DNA of 63,860 nt, from positions 1 through 63,860 of the forward strand of contig DATCJN010000044.1 of assembly GCA_036562755.1 (NCBI GenBank), read 5' to 3'. The notes under the pieces were generated by a model. It did no database searches, was not told where the DNA came from, and saw nothing but the letters and a program-made list of their open reading frames with translations. This DNA comes from DUVY01 sp036562755. Lineage in GTDB: Bacteria; Bacillota; Clostridia; Christensenellales; DUVY01. The number at the start of each line of letters is the position of its first letter. The first letter of the stretch is position 1. The position numbers and the translations under genes are program-made. This document shows, piece by piece, positions 34,269 through 43,482 of this stretch.

Positions 34269-36275
34269 TTATCCAATTAGTTCGGTTTGAATTTCAAATT
34301 CGATGTCATCCACGACTGTTAGCGTGATTTTGTTCTTGCCAAAGCCCGCAGCTTCCAAACCGTTTTCAAGCAAAGTCATCTTGTATCCGGCATCCAATAC
34401 GAAATAGAATGTAACGCTATCGCCTTGAGCGATTGTATAGGTGTCTTGAACCAAGTTAAAACCTGCGTCATAAATTCTAACCGTATCGGGGAAATCAAAT
34501 GTGATAGTCCTAGCTGCCGCAAAAACAGGTTTTATTTCAATATCTTGAGCTATATTGTTGATATAAAGTTTGCCGTTAATTACTTTTTCGGTCATATCAA
34601 CGCCGTTTACGGCAACGGATTTTAGAACATATCCTTCGTTGGCGGTAAACTCAGCAACAACCGTTCCGTATTCGCCTACCTTAGCGGTCTCTGTTCCATC
34701 AGGCAATTTTACGGAAACTTGTCCGTTTTGGTCTTGATTTACGCTTACTGCGTATTCGATATCGGTAAACGAAATATAAGGTCTGCAAAGTTTGCCGTTT
34801 AAAATTTCAATGCTTTCTTTAGAACCGAATATTATATAAGGTTCGGAAGTGTAAGTGCCAGTCAAAATCAATGTTACGGTATTCATGCCTATTGACTTTT
34901 GAGCTCTTAAATAATCGCTGATATTAAATGCATACCAGTTGCTGCCTTTGGATACTCTAAACGGGGTTTCATTAACCTTAGTTGCGCCAGCAATATTGAT
35001 AGAACCGTCTAATGTGATGTTTTGAGAAATAGGCATATCTTCCCAGGTCTTTATATTGCCTTCCCAATCTGCTTCGTCCCAATCCGCAAAGTTAACGCCC
35101 CAAATGGTTATTAAAACTTCTCCGGATGTAAAGCTTGTATTTGCTAAAGAGGCAAGATTTAATAGAGCCCCTTTGGTGATATCATAATTAGTGATATCAA
35201 ATTTCAAATAAGACATTCTGGTGGAAGAGCCTAAGCTGCCTGCTGTTTTTACTCTTATTTGGGTTTTATCTATTTGCGCATTACTAGGGCTTAAAGTTGC
35301 GTCCGCTAAAGGATATATTATATTGGTAAGGGTTGTCTCTTCAAAGACTACTTCAATATTGATATTATTTGATATATTGTTAAATCTTAATTGATATTCT
35401 TCAAGTAATTCTAAAGCGTCTTCACCGTCAACCTTTAGCGAGCTGATTTCATAGCCAGCGTCGGGGACAATCTTGAGTGTAATGCTATCCCCTTCTTTAA
35501 CAACATATTTCTTAACGCCGTCTTCTTCAACTAATTCGCGGCTGGAATATATTCCGCCTTTACCCGTTATGTCTAAGTTAATATCATAAGTAGGTTCTGT
35601 GGGTTGGTAGTTAAATTCTATGTAAGGTCTAAATTCTTCTTGAGCATTATGAGAATAGAAATATAAGCTGCCTGAACCGCCTGAAGCATAGGTCATAAAG
35701 GACAGCACATAATCTACTAAAAATCCGCCCTGTTCGGTGTTGTAATTTTCTATTGTATATCTGATAACCTCGGTAATGTCAAGTCTGACTTGTCCAACAC
35801 CGGCGTCCGTCAAATCATATGCTTTTTGAAGGGAAGCTATATTCGCGTTATTTATTTGACTTCTTATAGGGTCGTTCCAGTTAAACGCATCTTTTTCAGC
35901 TCCTTCAGCATTCCAAACGTCGTTTGTAGAATATCTTACCGTAATCTCTTTGTTGTCGGGAACTTGGGAAAGATAAAGCACTAATTCGGCGCGATTTACA
36001 GGCTGATCTGAACTTAGAAATTCGGTTACGTCAAATTGCAAAAATGCGTATCTGCCCGAAGTGGCGCCTGTTAATTGAAATATTTCCGCTTTATTATAAA
36101 TAGCGGTTTTATTGTGGGAACTTACATAAGTTCCGTGCGTCATATAGTAACGCGTATTGATCTCACCATTTGCCCCCGCAGTCTTTGTAGGATAGCCTAG
36201 TCCGAACAACGCAAGACAAAGGCAAAATATCATTAGTAAACTAATGGTCTTCTTTTGTGTCTTTGCCATAATCAT
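34269..36275 (-). CDS. Secreted CBM96/DNRLRE and InlB-repeat protein
   Basis: I start at the ATG at 36275, which has GGGAGG five bases upstream; a longer frame starting at 36308 lacks this. About 668 residues. After a signal peptide comes a CBM96/DNRLRE module (about 40-220), an InlB-type repeat (about 230-310), a second CBM96 (about 315-500), an InlB-type repeat (about 505-580) and a final short beta domain. There is no catalytic domain and no membrane or LPXTG anchor. It is likely a non-catalytic glycan-binding protein of the same regulon, with two operators over its start site. Confidence 0.82.
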   Translation of the reverse strand: MIMAKTQKKTISLLMIFCLCLALFGLGYPTKTAGANGEINTRYYMTHGTYVSSHNKTAIYNKAEIFQLTGATSGRYAFLQFDVTEFLSSDQPVNRAELVLYLSQVPDNKEITVRYSTNDVWNAEGAEKDAFNWNDPIRSQINNANIASLQKAYDLTDAGVGQVRLDITEVIRYTIENYNTEQGGFLVDYVLSFMTYASGGSGSLYFYSHNAQEEFRPYIEFNYQPTEPTYDINLDITGKGGIYSSRELVEEDGVKKYVVKEGDSITLKIVPDAGYEISSLKVDGEDALELLEEYQLRFNNISNNINIEVVFEETTLTNIIYPLADATLSPSNAQIDKTQIRVKTAGSLGSSTRMSYLKFDITNYDITKGALLNLASLANTSFTSGEVLITIWGVNFADWDEADWEGNIKTWEDMPISQNITLDGSINIAGATKVNETPFRVSKGSNWYAFNISDYLRAQKSIGMNTVTLILTGTYTSEPYIIFGSKESIEILNGKLCRPYISFTDIEYAVSVNQDQNGQVSVKLPDGTETAKVGEYGTVVAEFTANEGYVLKSVAVNGVDMTEKVINGKLYINNIAQDIEIKPVFAAARTITFDFPDTVRIYDAGFNLVQDTYTIAQGDSVTFYFVLDAGYKMTLLENGLEAAGFGKNKITLTVVDDIEFEIQTELIG

Positions 36276-36331
36276 TTTTTCCTCCCTAGTTAATTTCTCC
36301 AAAAACATTTTATCTTATGTAAAATAAGCTA

Positions 36332-36345
36332 TGTAATGGGTTACA
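36332..36345. promoter_or_regulatory. LacI-type operator, distal copy of tandem pair
   Basis: TGTAATGGGTTACA. It lies 23-36 bp beyond the -10 of the minus-strand promoter and 1 bp from the next copy. Confidence 0.7.
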
Positions 36346-36346
36346 A

Positions 36347-36360
36347 TGTAAGGGGTTACA
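36347..36360. promoter_or_regulatory. LacI-type operator, proximal copy of tandem pair
   Basis: TGTAAGGGGTTACA, on the start site of the CBM96 gene, a classic blocking position. The two copies repeat with a 15-bp period. Confidence 0.75.
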
Positions 36361-36367
36361 TTATTGC

Positions 36368-36396
36368 ATATTACCATTAAATTCATTCCTTGTCAA
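36368..36396 (-). promoter_or_regulatory. Promoter of the CBM96-Ig lipoprotein unit
   Basis: On the minus strand TTGACA, a 17-bp spacer and TAATAT. The whole 36276-36604 gap is accounted for by this promoter, the three operators and the opposite promoter. Confidence 0.78.
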
Positions 36397-36507
36397 GATA
36401 TATTTTTTTATGTATAAAAAATATTTAAAATAAGAACGCTTAAGATAATATTTTTTTAAGGACAACAAATCATTTTAGTAATCGCGTATAAAGATAAACC
36501 TTATAAA

Positions 36508-36536
36508 TTGACTTTGACGCTAAATGGTGTTAAAAT
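36508..36536 (+). promoter_or_regulatory. Promoter of the large esterase gene
   Basis: TTGACT, a 17-bp spacer and TAAAAT, with an operator 12 bp beyond the -10. Confidence 0.65.
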
Positions 36537-36548
36537 AATTTCTACAAA

Positions 36549-36562
36549 TGTAAGGGGTTACA
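36549..36562. promoter_or_regulatory. LacI-type operator before the esterase gene
   Basis: TGTAAGGGGTTACA, identical to the site at 36347. It lies downstream of the plus-strand promoter, at the same relative place as in the divergent unit. Confidence 0.75.
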
Positions 36563-36604
36563 TACCCCGATAAGAACTAATGAGGAGAATACAAGGGAGG
36601 ACAA

Positions 36605-39600
36605 ATGAAAAGATTATTTGGTTTTTTATTAGCAGTATTTTTAGCTTTTCAACTATTTAATTTTGGTTCTTTAAAGTCGGCTTCGGCCCAGGATTCCGAT
36701 TTATACGATTTAAGCGAATTAGCGTCAGATCGATTAAAGCAATTTACCTGGACAGACACAAACCTTAATATCGATGTTAACATAAGCATCTATTCCCGCT
36801 CTCAAGGCGAGGGAGATGTCATTGTTTATGTAACCAATCACGCCAACGAAAGAATCGGACAAGAACCCGATAAGGAAATTATCGAGGACTTTTTGGAAGA
36901 AGGCTATCACGTAGTAGTCGCCGATTATATGGGCAATCCCCTAGCGGTTTCGCCCGAAATGGACGCAGGCGTTTTTGAGATACGTAAAAATGTAGAGAAT
37001 AACAACTTTTTTAGCTCTCTTAATATTTCGACTAAGCAATGGCAAGCCTATCTGCTTCCCGGCGGATACAGAATGTTGCGCGACGGTATGTATTGGGAAA
37101 TAGACAAACACGGCTCATTCGGCACCAAAGAATATGTTATGAAATTATGGAATGAATATATCGTTCCTAATTTTAATAAAGAGCCTGTTACCGATCCCGA
37201 TCAAATGACCAAACCTGACGGCAGTCCTATTGATTGGAAATTAAGACTGGATATTTTCTATCCATCTCAACCAAAAAAAGACACGCCTGTAATGATGTTT
37301 CAAGCTTCCAACTCTCCCAGAAACAGAGTTCTGTCAAACGACAATCGTTATCATTACATAGGTTTTATGCTTCAAGGATATACGTTTGTTAATTATGACC
37401 ATAATTATCAGCCTCTAGCAAGAACGGATCATTACGGTTATTGGGATAAATACACTTTAGACGACCACAACGGTATAAAATCAAATACCGCGGCGGTCAG
37501 ATTTGTGCGAAAGATGGCAGAGGAGCTCGGTTTTAACGCTGATAGAATAGGCGTTTGGGGACATTCCAAGGCTTCGTATGGCCCTGCGCTTTTGGCAAAC
37601 CCCAACCACGCTGAAAAATCGGAGTGGTCAAAGTTTAGCGGATATCCTTCGGGAACGCCCGAGCCTCAACCTTGGCAAGAATATTCAAGCGTAGTTCAAG
37701 CCAGCTATCAATCTATGGGCAACGGAACAAGAAGGCACGAAAAACTGGTTACCGACAACAACGTGCCTACCTTAATAGCTTGCGGCGATAAAGACGAATA
37801 CGGCGCATGGGATTATTGGCCAGATTTAAAAGCCAATTATGAAAACAGAGATTTGCCTCATTTGGCGCTGGGAATGCTCGGACTTGGACACACATATCCT
37901 TTCGGATATGACAACGAGCTGCAAATTGACAGATATAAAATCTGCTTCGACTTCTTTAACGGCTATCTTAAGCCCGACGTAGCTCCCCCGTTGTTGTATG
38001 TCACCCCCGCAAACGGCACTAGCAAGGTTTCGCTTGACAAATCTATAACTATAAAATTTGCAAGATATATGAACCCTCAAAGCGCTCAAAGCAATATCTA
38101 CTTGCTCGACGAATCGGGAGAAAGAGTTCAAGCAAACATTCAAGCAATCCAAAAGAACACGACCTTTGTTTTGACGCCCGCTCAGCCTTTAAGCAAAGAC
38201 CATACTTATACTATCAACATAAACCAAAACTTAGAGGACGCAAACGGAATTAAGTTCGGACAAACAAAGACTTTTGAATTTAAAACAATAGACGACAGCA
38301 TAACCGTTGTCGCCTCCGCCGACGCGCATATATCATACGGCAACGCTTCGGGCAATGCGGCAGGCTCTAATTACGGCCCGGACGCCAGCCTGTCGTTGAG
38401 ATGGTGGGCGCAAGGCGGCGCGGGAGGCAGAGAATGGAACAGAAAGGCTTATTTGAAATTTGATTATGACAATATCGGGGAAGCCACAAAAGCCTTTTTA
38501 AATCTTACCACCGTTACTCAAGCTACCGGCTCGACTATATATGTTTATGGACTAAAAGAACAATATGTAAATTGGCAAGAAGACAAAATCACATGGAACA
38601 ACGCGCCCGGAAACGACTTAAGCGGCGGCTCCATACTTACCGATTACGTTTATGGCGGAGAGCCTATCGCGTCCTTTGTCAATGACGAGCTAAAAAAATA
38701 TACGCTTGATGTTACCGACTACATTCGCAGCCTAAACGGTAAAACCGCGTCGTTTATATTAATTAGACAACGCGCAAACGCCGGAAACGATTATGTTATG
38801 AGCAAAGAGGGCGCCAACAACAATTTTGATATGGCGCCGCATCTTACATTATCAATGGAAACAGGCAAGCTAGCCTTAAAGGAAGATTATTCGGGCAATA
38901 TATCTTTAAACGGCGATAAGATAAATATACCTCAGGGAGCCAAAGTAAAAGATTTACTTGAAGCGTTTAGCGTGGATAACGGTCTTGGAACCATCACCGT
39001 TTATAAAAATATGTTGAAAAATACGGTAATATCCGACCCCGAGGCAGAGCTTGAAAAAGGAATGATAATAACAAGCTCGACTTCTAAAGGCAGCAAATCT
39101 TTTAATTACTCCTTGTCAATTACGGCAATGGTGGAAATTCCGCAAAATATACCTACCCTTGTATATAACGGCACGGAACAAACTTTGATATTGCCCGGCG
39201 TTAACGAATACTATTCGATAACAGGCAACAAAGCTACCAACGCCGGCACTTATACCGCTACCCTTACCCTTCTAAATGAAGATTTAGTTTGGTCGGACGG
39301 TTCAAAAGAGCCTAAAGAAATCAGCTGGACGATCCAAAAAGCCGTAATTAGGATTGAAAACATCAGCTTTGAGGACGGAACCTTTATATATAATGGAAAA
39401 GAAAAAAATATCTATATAAGCGGCACATTGCCTAAAGGCGTTAGAGTAGAATACATCAATAACGGCAAAATTGAGCCGGGCGAATATACCGTAACCGCGC
39501 GGTTTATAATCGACAATGAAAATTACACGGTAGATGGCGAATTACCCGAACTTACCGCGAAATTAACGATAACTTCACCTAACAAAAAATCGGGTTGTTC

Positions 39601-39679
39601 GTCCAGCGTTAACGCGCTTGGCTTCATATCAGCCCTTGCCGCAATGGCGGTGCTCTTTATAAAGAAATACAGCGTTTAA
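36605..39679 (+). CDS. Large secreted esterase with Big_5, CBM96 and C-terminal sorting-like tail
   Basis: 1024 residues; signal peptide ending ASA near 28. The alpha/beta-hydrolase region (about 200-460) has the nucleophile in GVWGHSKASYG with Ser near 321, an acidic CGDKDEY near 397 and the His in GLGHTYPFG near 420. A Big_5 (SbsA-type Ig) domain follows (about 462-560), then a CBM96/DNRLRE (about 565-750), a linker domain, two Ig/MBG-like domains (about 860-990) and the tail KKSGCSSS plus membrane helix plus KKYSV. The hydrolase is not a clear match to a named esterase family. It probably removes acyl or other esters from the target glycan at the cell surface. Confidence 0.8.
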   Translation: MKRLFGFLLAVFLAFQLFNFGSLKSASAQDSDLYDLSELASDRLKQFTWTDTNLNIDVNISIYSRSQGEGDVIVYVTNHANERIGQEPDKEIIEDFLEEGYHVVVADYMGNPLAVSPEMDAGVFEIRKNVENNNFFSSLNISTKQWQAYLLPGGYRMLRDGMYWEIDKHGSFGTKEYVMKLWNEYIVPNFNKEPVTDPDQMTKPDGSPIDWKLRLDIFYPSQPKKDTPVMMFQASNSPRNRVLSNDNRYHYIGFMLQGYTFVNYDHNYQPLARTDHYGYWDKYTLDDHNGIKSNTAAVRFVRKMAEELGFNADRIGVWGHSKASYGPALLANPNHAEKSEWSKFSGYPSGTPEPQPWQEYSSVVQASYQSMGNGTRRHEKLVTDNNVPTLIACGDKDEYGAWDYWPDLKANYENRDLPHLALGMLGLGHTYPFGYDNELQIDRYKICFDFFNGYLKPDVAPPLLYVTPANGTSKVSLDKSITIKFARYMNPQSAQSNIYLLDESGERVQANIQAIQKNTTFVLTPAQPLSKDHTYTININQNLEDANGIKFGQTKTFEFKTIDDSITVVASADAHISYGNASGNAAGSNYGPDASLSLRWWAQGGAGGREWNRKAYLKFDYDNIGEATKAFLNLTTVTQATGSTIYVYGLKEQYVNWQEDKITWNNAPGNDLSGGSILTDYVYGGEPIASFVNDELKKYTLDVTDYIRSLNGKTASFILIRQRANAGNDYVMSKEGANNNFDMAPHLTLSMETGKLALKEDYSGNISLNGDKINIPQGAKVKDLLEAFSVDNGLGTITVYKNMLKNTVISDPEAELEKGMIITSSTSKGSKSFNYSLSITAMVEIPQNIPTLVYNGTEQTLILPGVNEYYSITGNKATNAGTYTATLTLLNEDLVWSDGSKEPKEISWTIQKAVIRIENISFEDGTFIYNGKEKNIYISGTLPKGVRVEYINNGKIEPGEYTVTARFIIDNENYTVDGELPELTAKLTITSPNKKSGCSSSVNALGFISALAAMAVLFIKKYSV

Positions 39680-39687
39680 TAAACAAC

Positions 39688-39720
39688 AACCCCCTTTGAA
39701 TCAAAGGGGGTTATTTTTTT
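39688..39720 (+). terminator. Terminator of the esterase gene
   Basis: AACCCCCTTTGA / TCAAAGGGGGTT, a 12-bp perfect stem, followed by ATTTTTTT on the plus strand. Confidence 0.9.
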
Positions 39721-39727
39721 ACTTATT

Positions 39728-39757
39728 AAAAAACCCTCTCATATAAGAGAGGGTTTT
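39728..39757 (-). terminator. Terminator of nifJ
   Basis: AAACCCTCTC / GAGAGGGTTT stem with six T on the minus strand after it. It makes a convergent terminator pair with the previous one. Confidence 0.9.
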
Positions 39758-39761
39758 ATTA

Positions 39762-42700
39762 TTATTCGGTTTTTTGAGCGAGTTGTTGATAAGTTCTAAA
39801 TCTTTCTTGAGCGTCGGCTTGCGCTTTTTCAAACAGCTTTTGCGCAGCCTCGGGGTTGGTCTTTTGCAATGCGGAGTAGCGAGTTTCGCTCAAGATAAAT
39901 TGCTTATAGTCGCCCGTAGGTTGTTTTGAGTCTAGAACAAAAGGATTCTTGCCTTCAAGCGCAAGGTCGGGATTGTATCTGTATAGATGCCAATAACCGC
40001 TCTCGACAGCCTGCTTGGTTATCAACTGGCCGTTGGACATATCGATGCCGTGGTTGATACATGTAGCGTATGCGATAACCAAGGAAGGTCCTTTATATTT
40101 TTCGGCTTCAATCAAGGCTTTGATGAGCTGGTTCATGTTGGCGCCCATAGCTACTTGCGCCACATATACATAGCCGTAGCTCATAGCCATCATGCCAAGG
40201 TCTTTCTTCTTGGTGAACTTGCCGCTTGCGGCAAACTTAGCTACCGAACCTGTGGGGGTTGCCTTGGAGGCTTGACCGCCGGTATTGGAATATACTTCGG
40301 TGTCAAGAACCAATATGTTCACGTCAGCGCCGGACGCTAATACATGATCTAGACCGCCAAAGCCGATGTCGTATGCCCAGCCATCGCCGCCGATAATCCA
40401 TATCGACTTCTTGATTAGGCATTCTTTGTTGTCGGCAATTTCGGTCAAGAGCGCCTTTAATTCGCCGCTTGCTTCTGCTGCCGCTTTATCTATAAATTGC
40501 TTGATTTCTTCGCTGGGCGCTTTGGACGCTTCGCCGTCCTCTTTAGCTTCAAGCCATTTTTCAAATGCGGCTTTATATTCTTCAGCTACGCCAAGCTCAA
40601 TAGCCTTTTTCATATTTTCGGCAAGCTTATCTCTTCTTTGGGTATAAGCCAGACTCATACCGTAGCCGTATTCGGCGTTGTCTTCAAACAAGCTGTTAGC
40701 CCAAGCGGGACCTTCGCCTTTAGCGTTCTTAGTATAAGGAACCGTAGGCGCGCTGCCGCCGTAAATGGAGGAGCAGCCCGTAGCGTTGGCGATTATCATG
40801 CGGTCGCCGAACAATTGGGTAACGAGTTTCACATAAGGGGTTTCGCCGCAGCCCGCGCACGCGCCCGAGAACTCGAACAGCGGTTGACGGAACTGGCAGC
40901 CCTTAATGGTGTTGATATTATATAGATTGTCAATAACAGGCAATGTCAAAGAGTATTCGTAATTTTCTTTTTCGGCCTTGACCATTTCTTCAAATTCTGT
41001 CATAACCAAAGCCTTATTCTTGGACGGGCAGACATTAGCGCAGGAGCCGCAGCCCGTGCAATCCAAGGGGCTAACCTGGATTTTGAATTGGTAATCCTTT
41101 TGGCCTTGAGCTGTCAATGTTACGAAGCTTTCGGGCTTGTTAGCCAAAGATTCGGGCTTAGCCAAGACAGGTCTGATAACAGCGTGAGGGCAAACCATAG
41201 CGCACATGTTGCATTGGATACAGTTTTCGGGTATCCACTTGGGAACGGTAGGCGCTATGCCTCTCTTTTCAAACTTGGTCGTGCCCGTAGGAACGGAACC
41301 GTCGGCGTTAAACGCGGATACCGGCAAGGTATCGCCTTTTTGCGCCAAAATTACGCTTATGAAGTTCTTGAAGTATTCGTCTTCTATGTGGGAAGAAACA
41401 TCCGCGCCTTCTGTAGTGGTCGCCCAGCTTTCGGGATATTTAATCTCTACTAGCTGGCTGGTGGCCATATCGATAGCGTCCCAGTTAGCTTTTACTATTT
41501 TTTCGCCTTTTTTGCCATAGGATTTTTGCGCGGCGTCTTTCATATATCTTTCGGCGTCTTCGTAAGGGATAATGTTGGCCAGTTTAAAGAAAGCTGCTTG
41601 CATTATAACGTTAATGCGGTTTCCTAGTCCGACTTCTTCGGCTATCTTTCTAGCGTTAACATTATAGAACTTAATCTTCTTCTTTGCGATTTGGTTCTTA
41701 ACCGAGGCGGGCAGCTCTCTTTCCAAAGCCTCTAGATCCCAGTGGGAGTTTAGCAAGAACGTGCCGCCTTCTTTCAAATCGCCTACCATGTCATATCTGG
41801 TCACATACGAAGGGTTGTGGCAAGCCACAAAGTCCGCTTGGTCGATTAGATATGTGGATTTAATGGGCTTGTGTCCAAAACGCAAGTGCGAAATCGTCAA
41901 ACCGCCCGATTTTTTAGAGTCATATACGAAATAGCCTTGAGCATACATATCGGTGTGGTCGCCGATAATCTTAATGCTGTTTTTGTTGGCGCTAACCGTG
42001 CCGTCCGAGCCTAAGCCGTAGAACTTGCAGCGAACGGTGCCTTCGGGGCTTGCGTTGACGAACTCGTCGCAGTCAAGCGACAAGAAAGTAACATCGTCTT
42101 TAATGCCAACCGTAAAGTGATTCTTAGGTTGAGCGCTTTCAAGATTTTTATAAATAGCGTTAACATGGGCGGGGTTAAATTCTTTAGAACCCATACCATA
42201 TCTTCCGCCTACTACGGTCAAATCGGTAATTCCGTGTTCTTTTAGAGCGGCCAAGACGTCTTGATATAAAGGCTCGCCTACTGCGCCGGGTTCTTTGGTT
42301 CTGTCCATAACGGCAACTTTCTTAACAGTCTTAGGCAATGCGTTTACAAACGCCTTGGTGTCAAAAGGTCTGTATAGTCTTACGCGGACAACGCCCGTCT
42401 TTTTGCCTTTTTTGTTGAGATAATCAACGGTTTCTTCAACAGCTTCGCCGCCGCTGCCCATAATAACGATTACGTTTTCAGCATCGGGAGCGCCGTAATA
42501 GTCGAACAAGTTATATCTTCTGCCCGTTAGTTTATATAATCTGTCCATTTCCGCTTGGACGATTGCGGGAACAGCGTCGTAATATTTGTTTGCGGCTTCT
42601 TTGTTTTGGAAGAAGATATCGGGGTTTTGGGCCGTGCCGCGTTGGATAGGCCTTTCGGGATTTAAAGCCAATTCTTTAAACCTCTTGACATCTTCCATAT

Positions 42701-43280
42701 CTACTAGAGATTTTATCTCGTCGTATTCTATGCCGTCTATCTTGCTGATTTCGTGGGAAGTTCTAAAACCGTCAAAGAAATGCAGGAAAGGAACTCTGCT
42801 CTTTAGGCTAGCTAAATGCGATACCAGCCCTAAGTCCATAACTTCTTGAACCGAACCTGATGCCATCAAAGCAAATCCGGTTTGTCTGGTGGCCATAACG
42901 TCGGAATGATCGCCGAATATGGAAAGCGCATGACCCGCTACCGCGCGCGCCGAAACATGTATAACGCAAGGCAATAATTCGCCCGCGATTTTATACATGT
43001 TGGGGATCATCAATAACAAACCTTGAGAAGCGGTAAACGTTGTGGATAGCGCGCCGCAAGCCAGGCTTCCGTGCAAAGCGCCGGCAGCGCCTGCTTCTGA
43101 TTGCATCTCTGCAATCTTTAAAACCTGTCCAAAGATATTTTTGCGTCCCTGCGAGGCCCATTCGTCGCAGTATTCGGCCATGGTAGAGGACGGTGTGATT
43201 GGATAAATCGCAGCAACTTCGGATAACGCATACGCCACATGCGCCGCCGCAGCGTTGCCGTCTATGGTCATTTTTTTCAT
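39762..43280 (-). CDS. nifJ: Pyruvate:ferredoxin (flavodoxin) oxidoreductase
   Basis: A single 1172-residue chain, the homodimeric PFOR form. It splits pyruvate to acetyl-CoA, CO2 and reduced ferredoxin. Domain I carries the TPP loop YPITPSSTMAEYCDEWA near 21-37. Two 4Fe-4S ferredoxin motifs, CIQCNMCAMVCP near 697 and CTGCGSCANVCP near 742, a proximal-cluster CAGCGETPY near 812 and the TPP/Mg motif IGGDGWAYDIG near 966 are all present. It stands alone with a strong promoter and fits an obligate anaerobe. Confidence 0.98.
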   Translation of the reverse strand: MKKMTIDGNAAAAHVAYALSEVAAIYPITPSSTMAEYCDEWASQGRKNIFGQVLKIAEMQSEAGAAGALHGSLACGALSTTFTASQGLLLMIPNMYKIAGELLPCVIHVSARAVAGHALSIFGDHSDVMATRQTGFALMASGSVQEVMDLGLVSHLASLKSRVPFLHFFDGFRTSHEISKIDGIEYDEIKSLVDMEDVKRFKELALNPERPIQRGTAQNPDIFFQNKEAANKYYDAVPAIVQAEMDRLYKLTGRRYNLFDYYGAPDAENVIVIMGSGGEAVEETVDYLNKKGKKTGVVRVRLYRPFDTKAFVNALPKTVKKVAVMDRTKEPGAVGEPLYQDVLAALKEHGITDLTVVGGRYGMGSKEFNPAHVNAIYKNLESAQPKNHFTVGIKDDVTFLSLDCDEFVNASPEGTVRCKFYGLGSDGTVSANKNSIKIIGDHTDMYAQGYFVYDSKKSGGLTISHLRFGHKPIKSTYLIDQADFVACHNPSYVTRYDMVGDLKEGGTFLLNSHWDLEALERELPASVKNQIAKKKIKFYNVNARKIAEEVGLGNRINVIMQAAFFKLANIIPYEDAERYMKDAAQKSYGKKGEKIVKANWDAIDMATSQLVEIKYPESWATTTEGADVSSHIEDEYFKNFISVILAQKGDTLPVSAFNADGSVPTGTTKFEKRGIAPTVPKWIPENCIQCNMCAMVCPHAVIRPVLAKPESLANKPESFVTLTAQGQKDYQFKIQVSPLDCTGCGSCANVCPSKNKALVMTEFEEMVKAEKENYEYSLTLPVIDNLYNINTIKGCQFRQPLFEFSGACAGCGETPYVKLVTQLFGDRMIIANATGCSSIYGGSAPTVPYTKNAKGEGPAWANSLFEDNAEYGYGMSLAYTQRRDKLAENMKKAIELGVAEEYKAAFEKWLEAKEDGEASKAPSEEIKQFIDKAAAEASGELKALLTEIADNKECLIKKSIWIIGGDGWAYDIGFGGLDHVLASGADVNILVLDTEVYSNTGGQASKATPTGSVAKFAASGKFTKKKDLGMMAMSYGYVYVAQVAMGANMNQLIKALIEAEKYKGPSLVIAYATCINHGIDMSNGQLITKQAVESGYWHLYRYNPDLALEGKNPFVLDSKQPTGDYKQFILSETRYSALQKTNPEAAQKLFEKAQADAQERFRTYQQLAQKTE

Positions 43281-43338
43281 TTATATACCTCCAGCCACGC
43301 TCTAAAAGCGTTAAAATTTTTCATAATAAACCTTTATC

Positions 43339-43367
43339 ATTATAAAATGTTTGACCCATTAAGTCAA
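43339..43367 (-). promoter_or_regulatory. Promoter of nifJ
   Basis: On the minus strand TTGACT, a 17-bp spacer and TATAAT, leaving a leader of about 50 nt before the start codon, whose GGAGG site is near consensus. Confidence 0.8.
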
Positions 43368-43482
43368 TGCATTAGCAAAGTTTTTATAGTGTTTAAACTA
43401 TCAAATTGAGTATAAAAACCAATATTTTTTTCGCCAAAATGTTTTATATAAAACTAAAAAGGTTTATTATGAGCTAAAAATA

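Noticed and set aside
36276..36308. Longer N-terminus for the CBM96 protein
   Set aside because: The extra part precedes the GGGAGG site; the ATG at 36275 gives a normal signal peptide.
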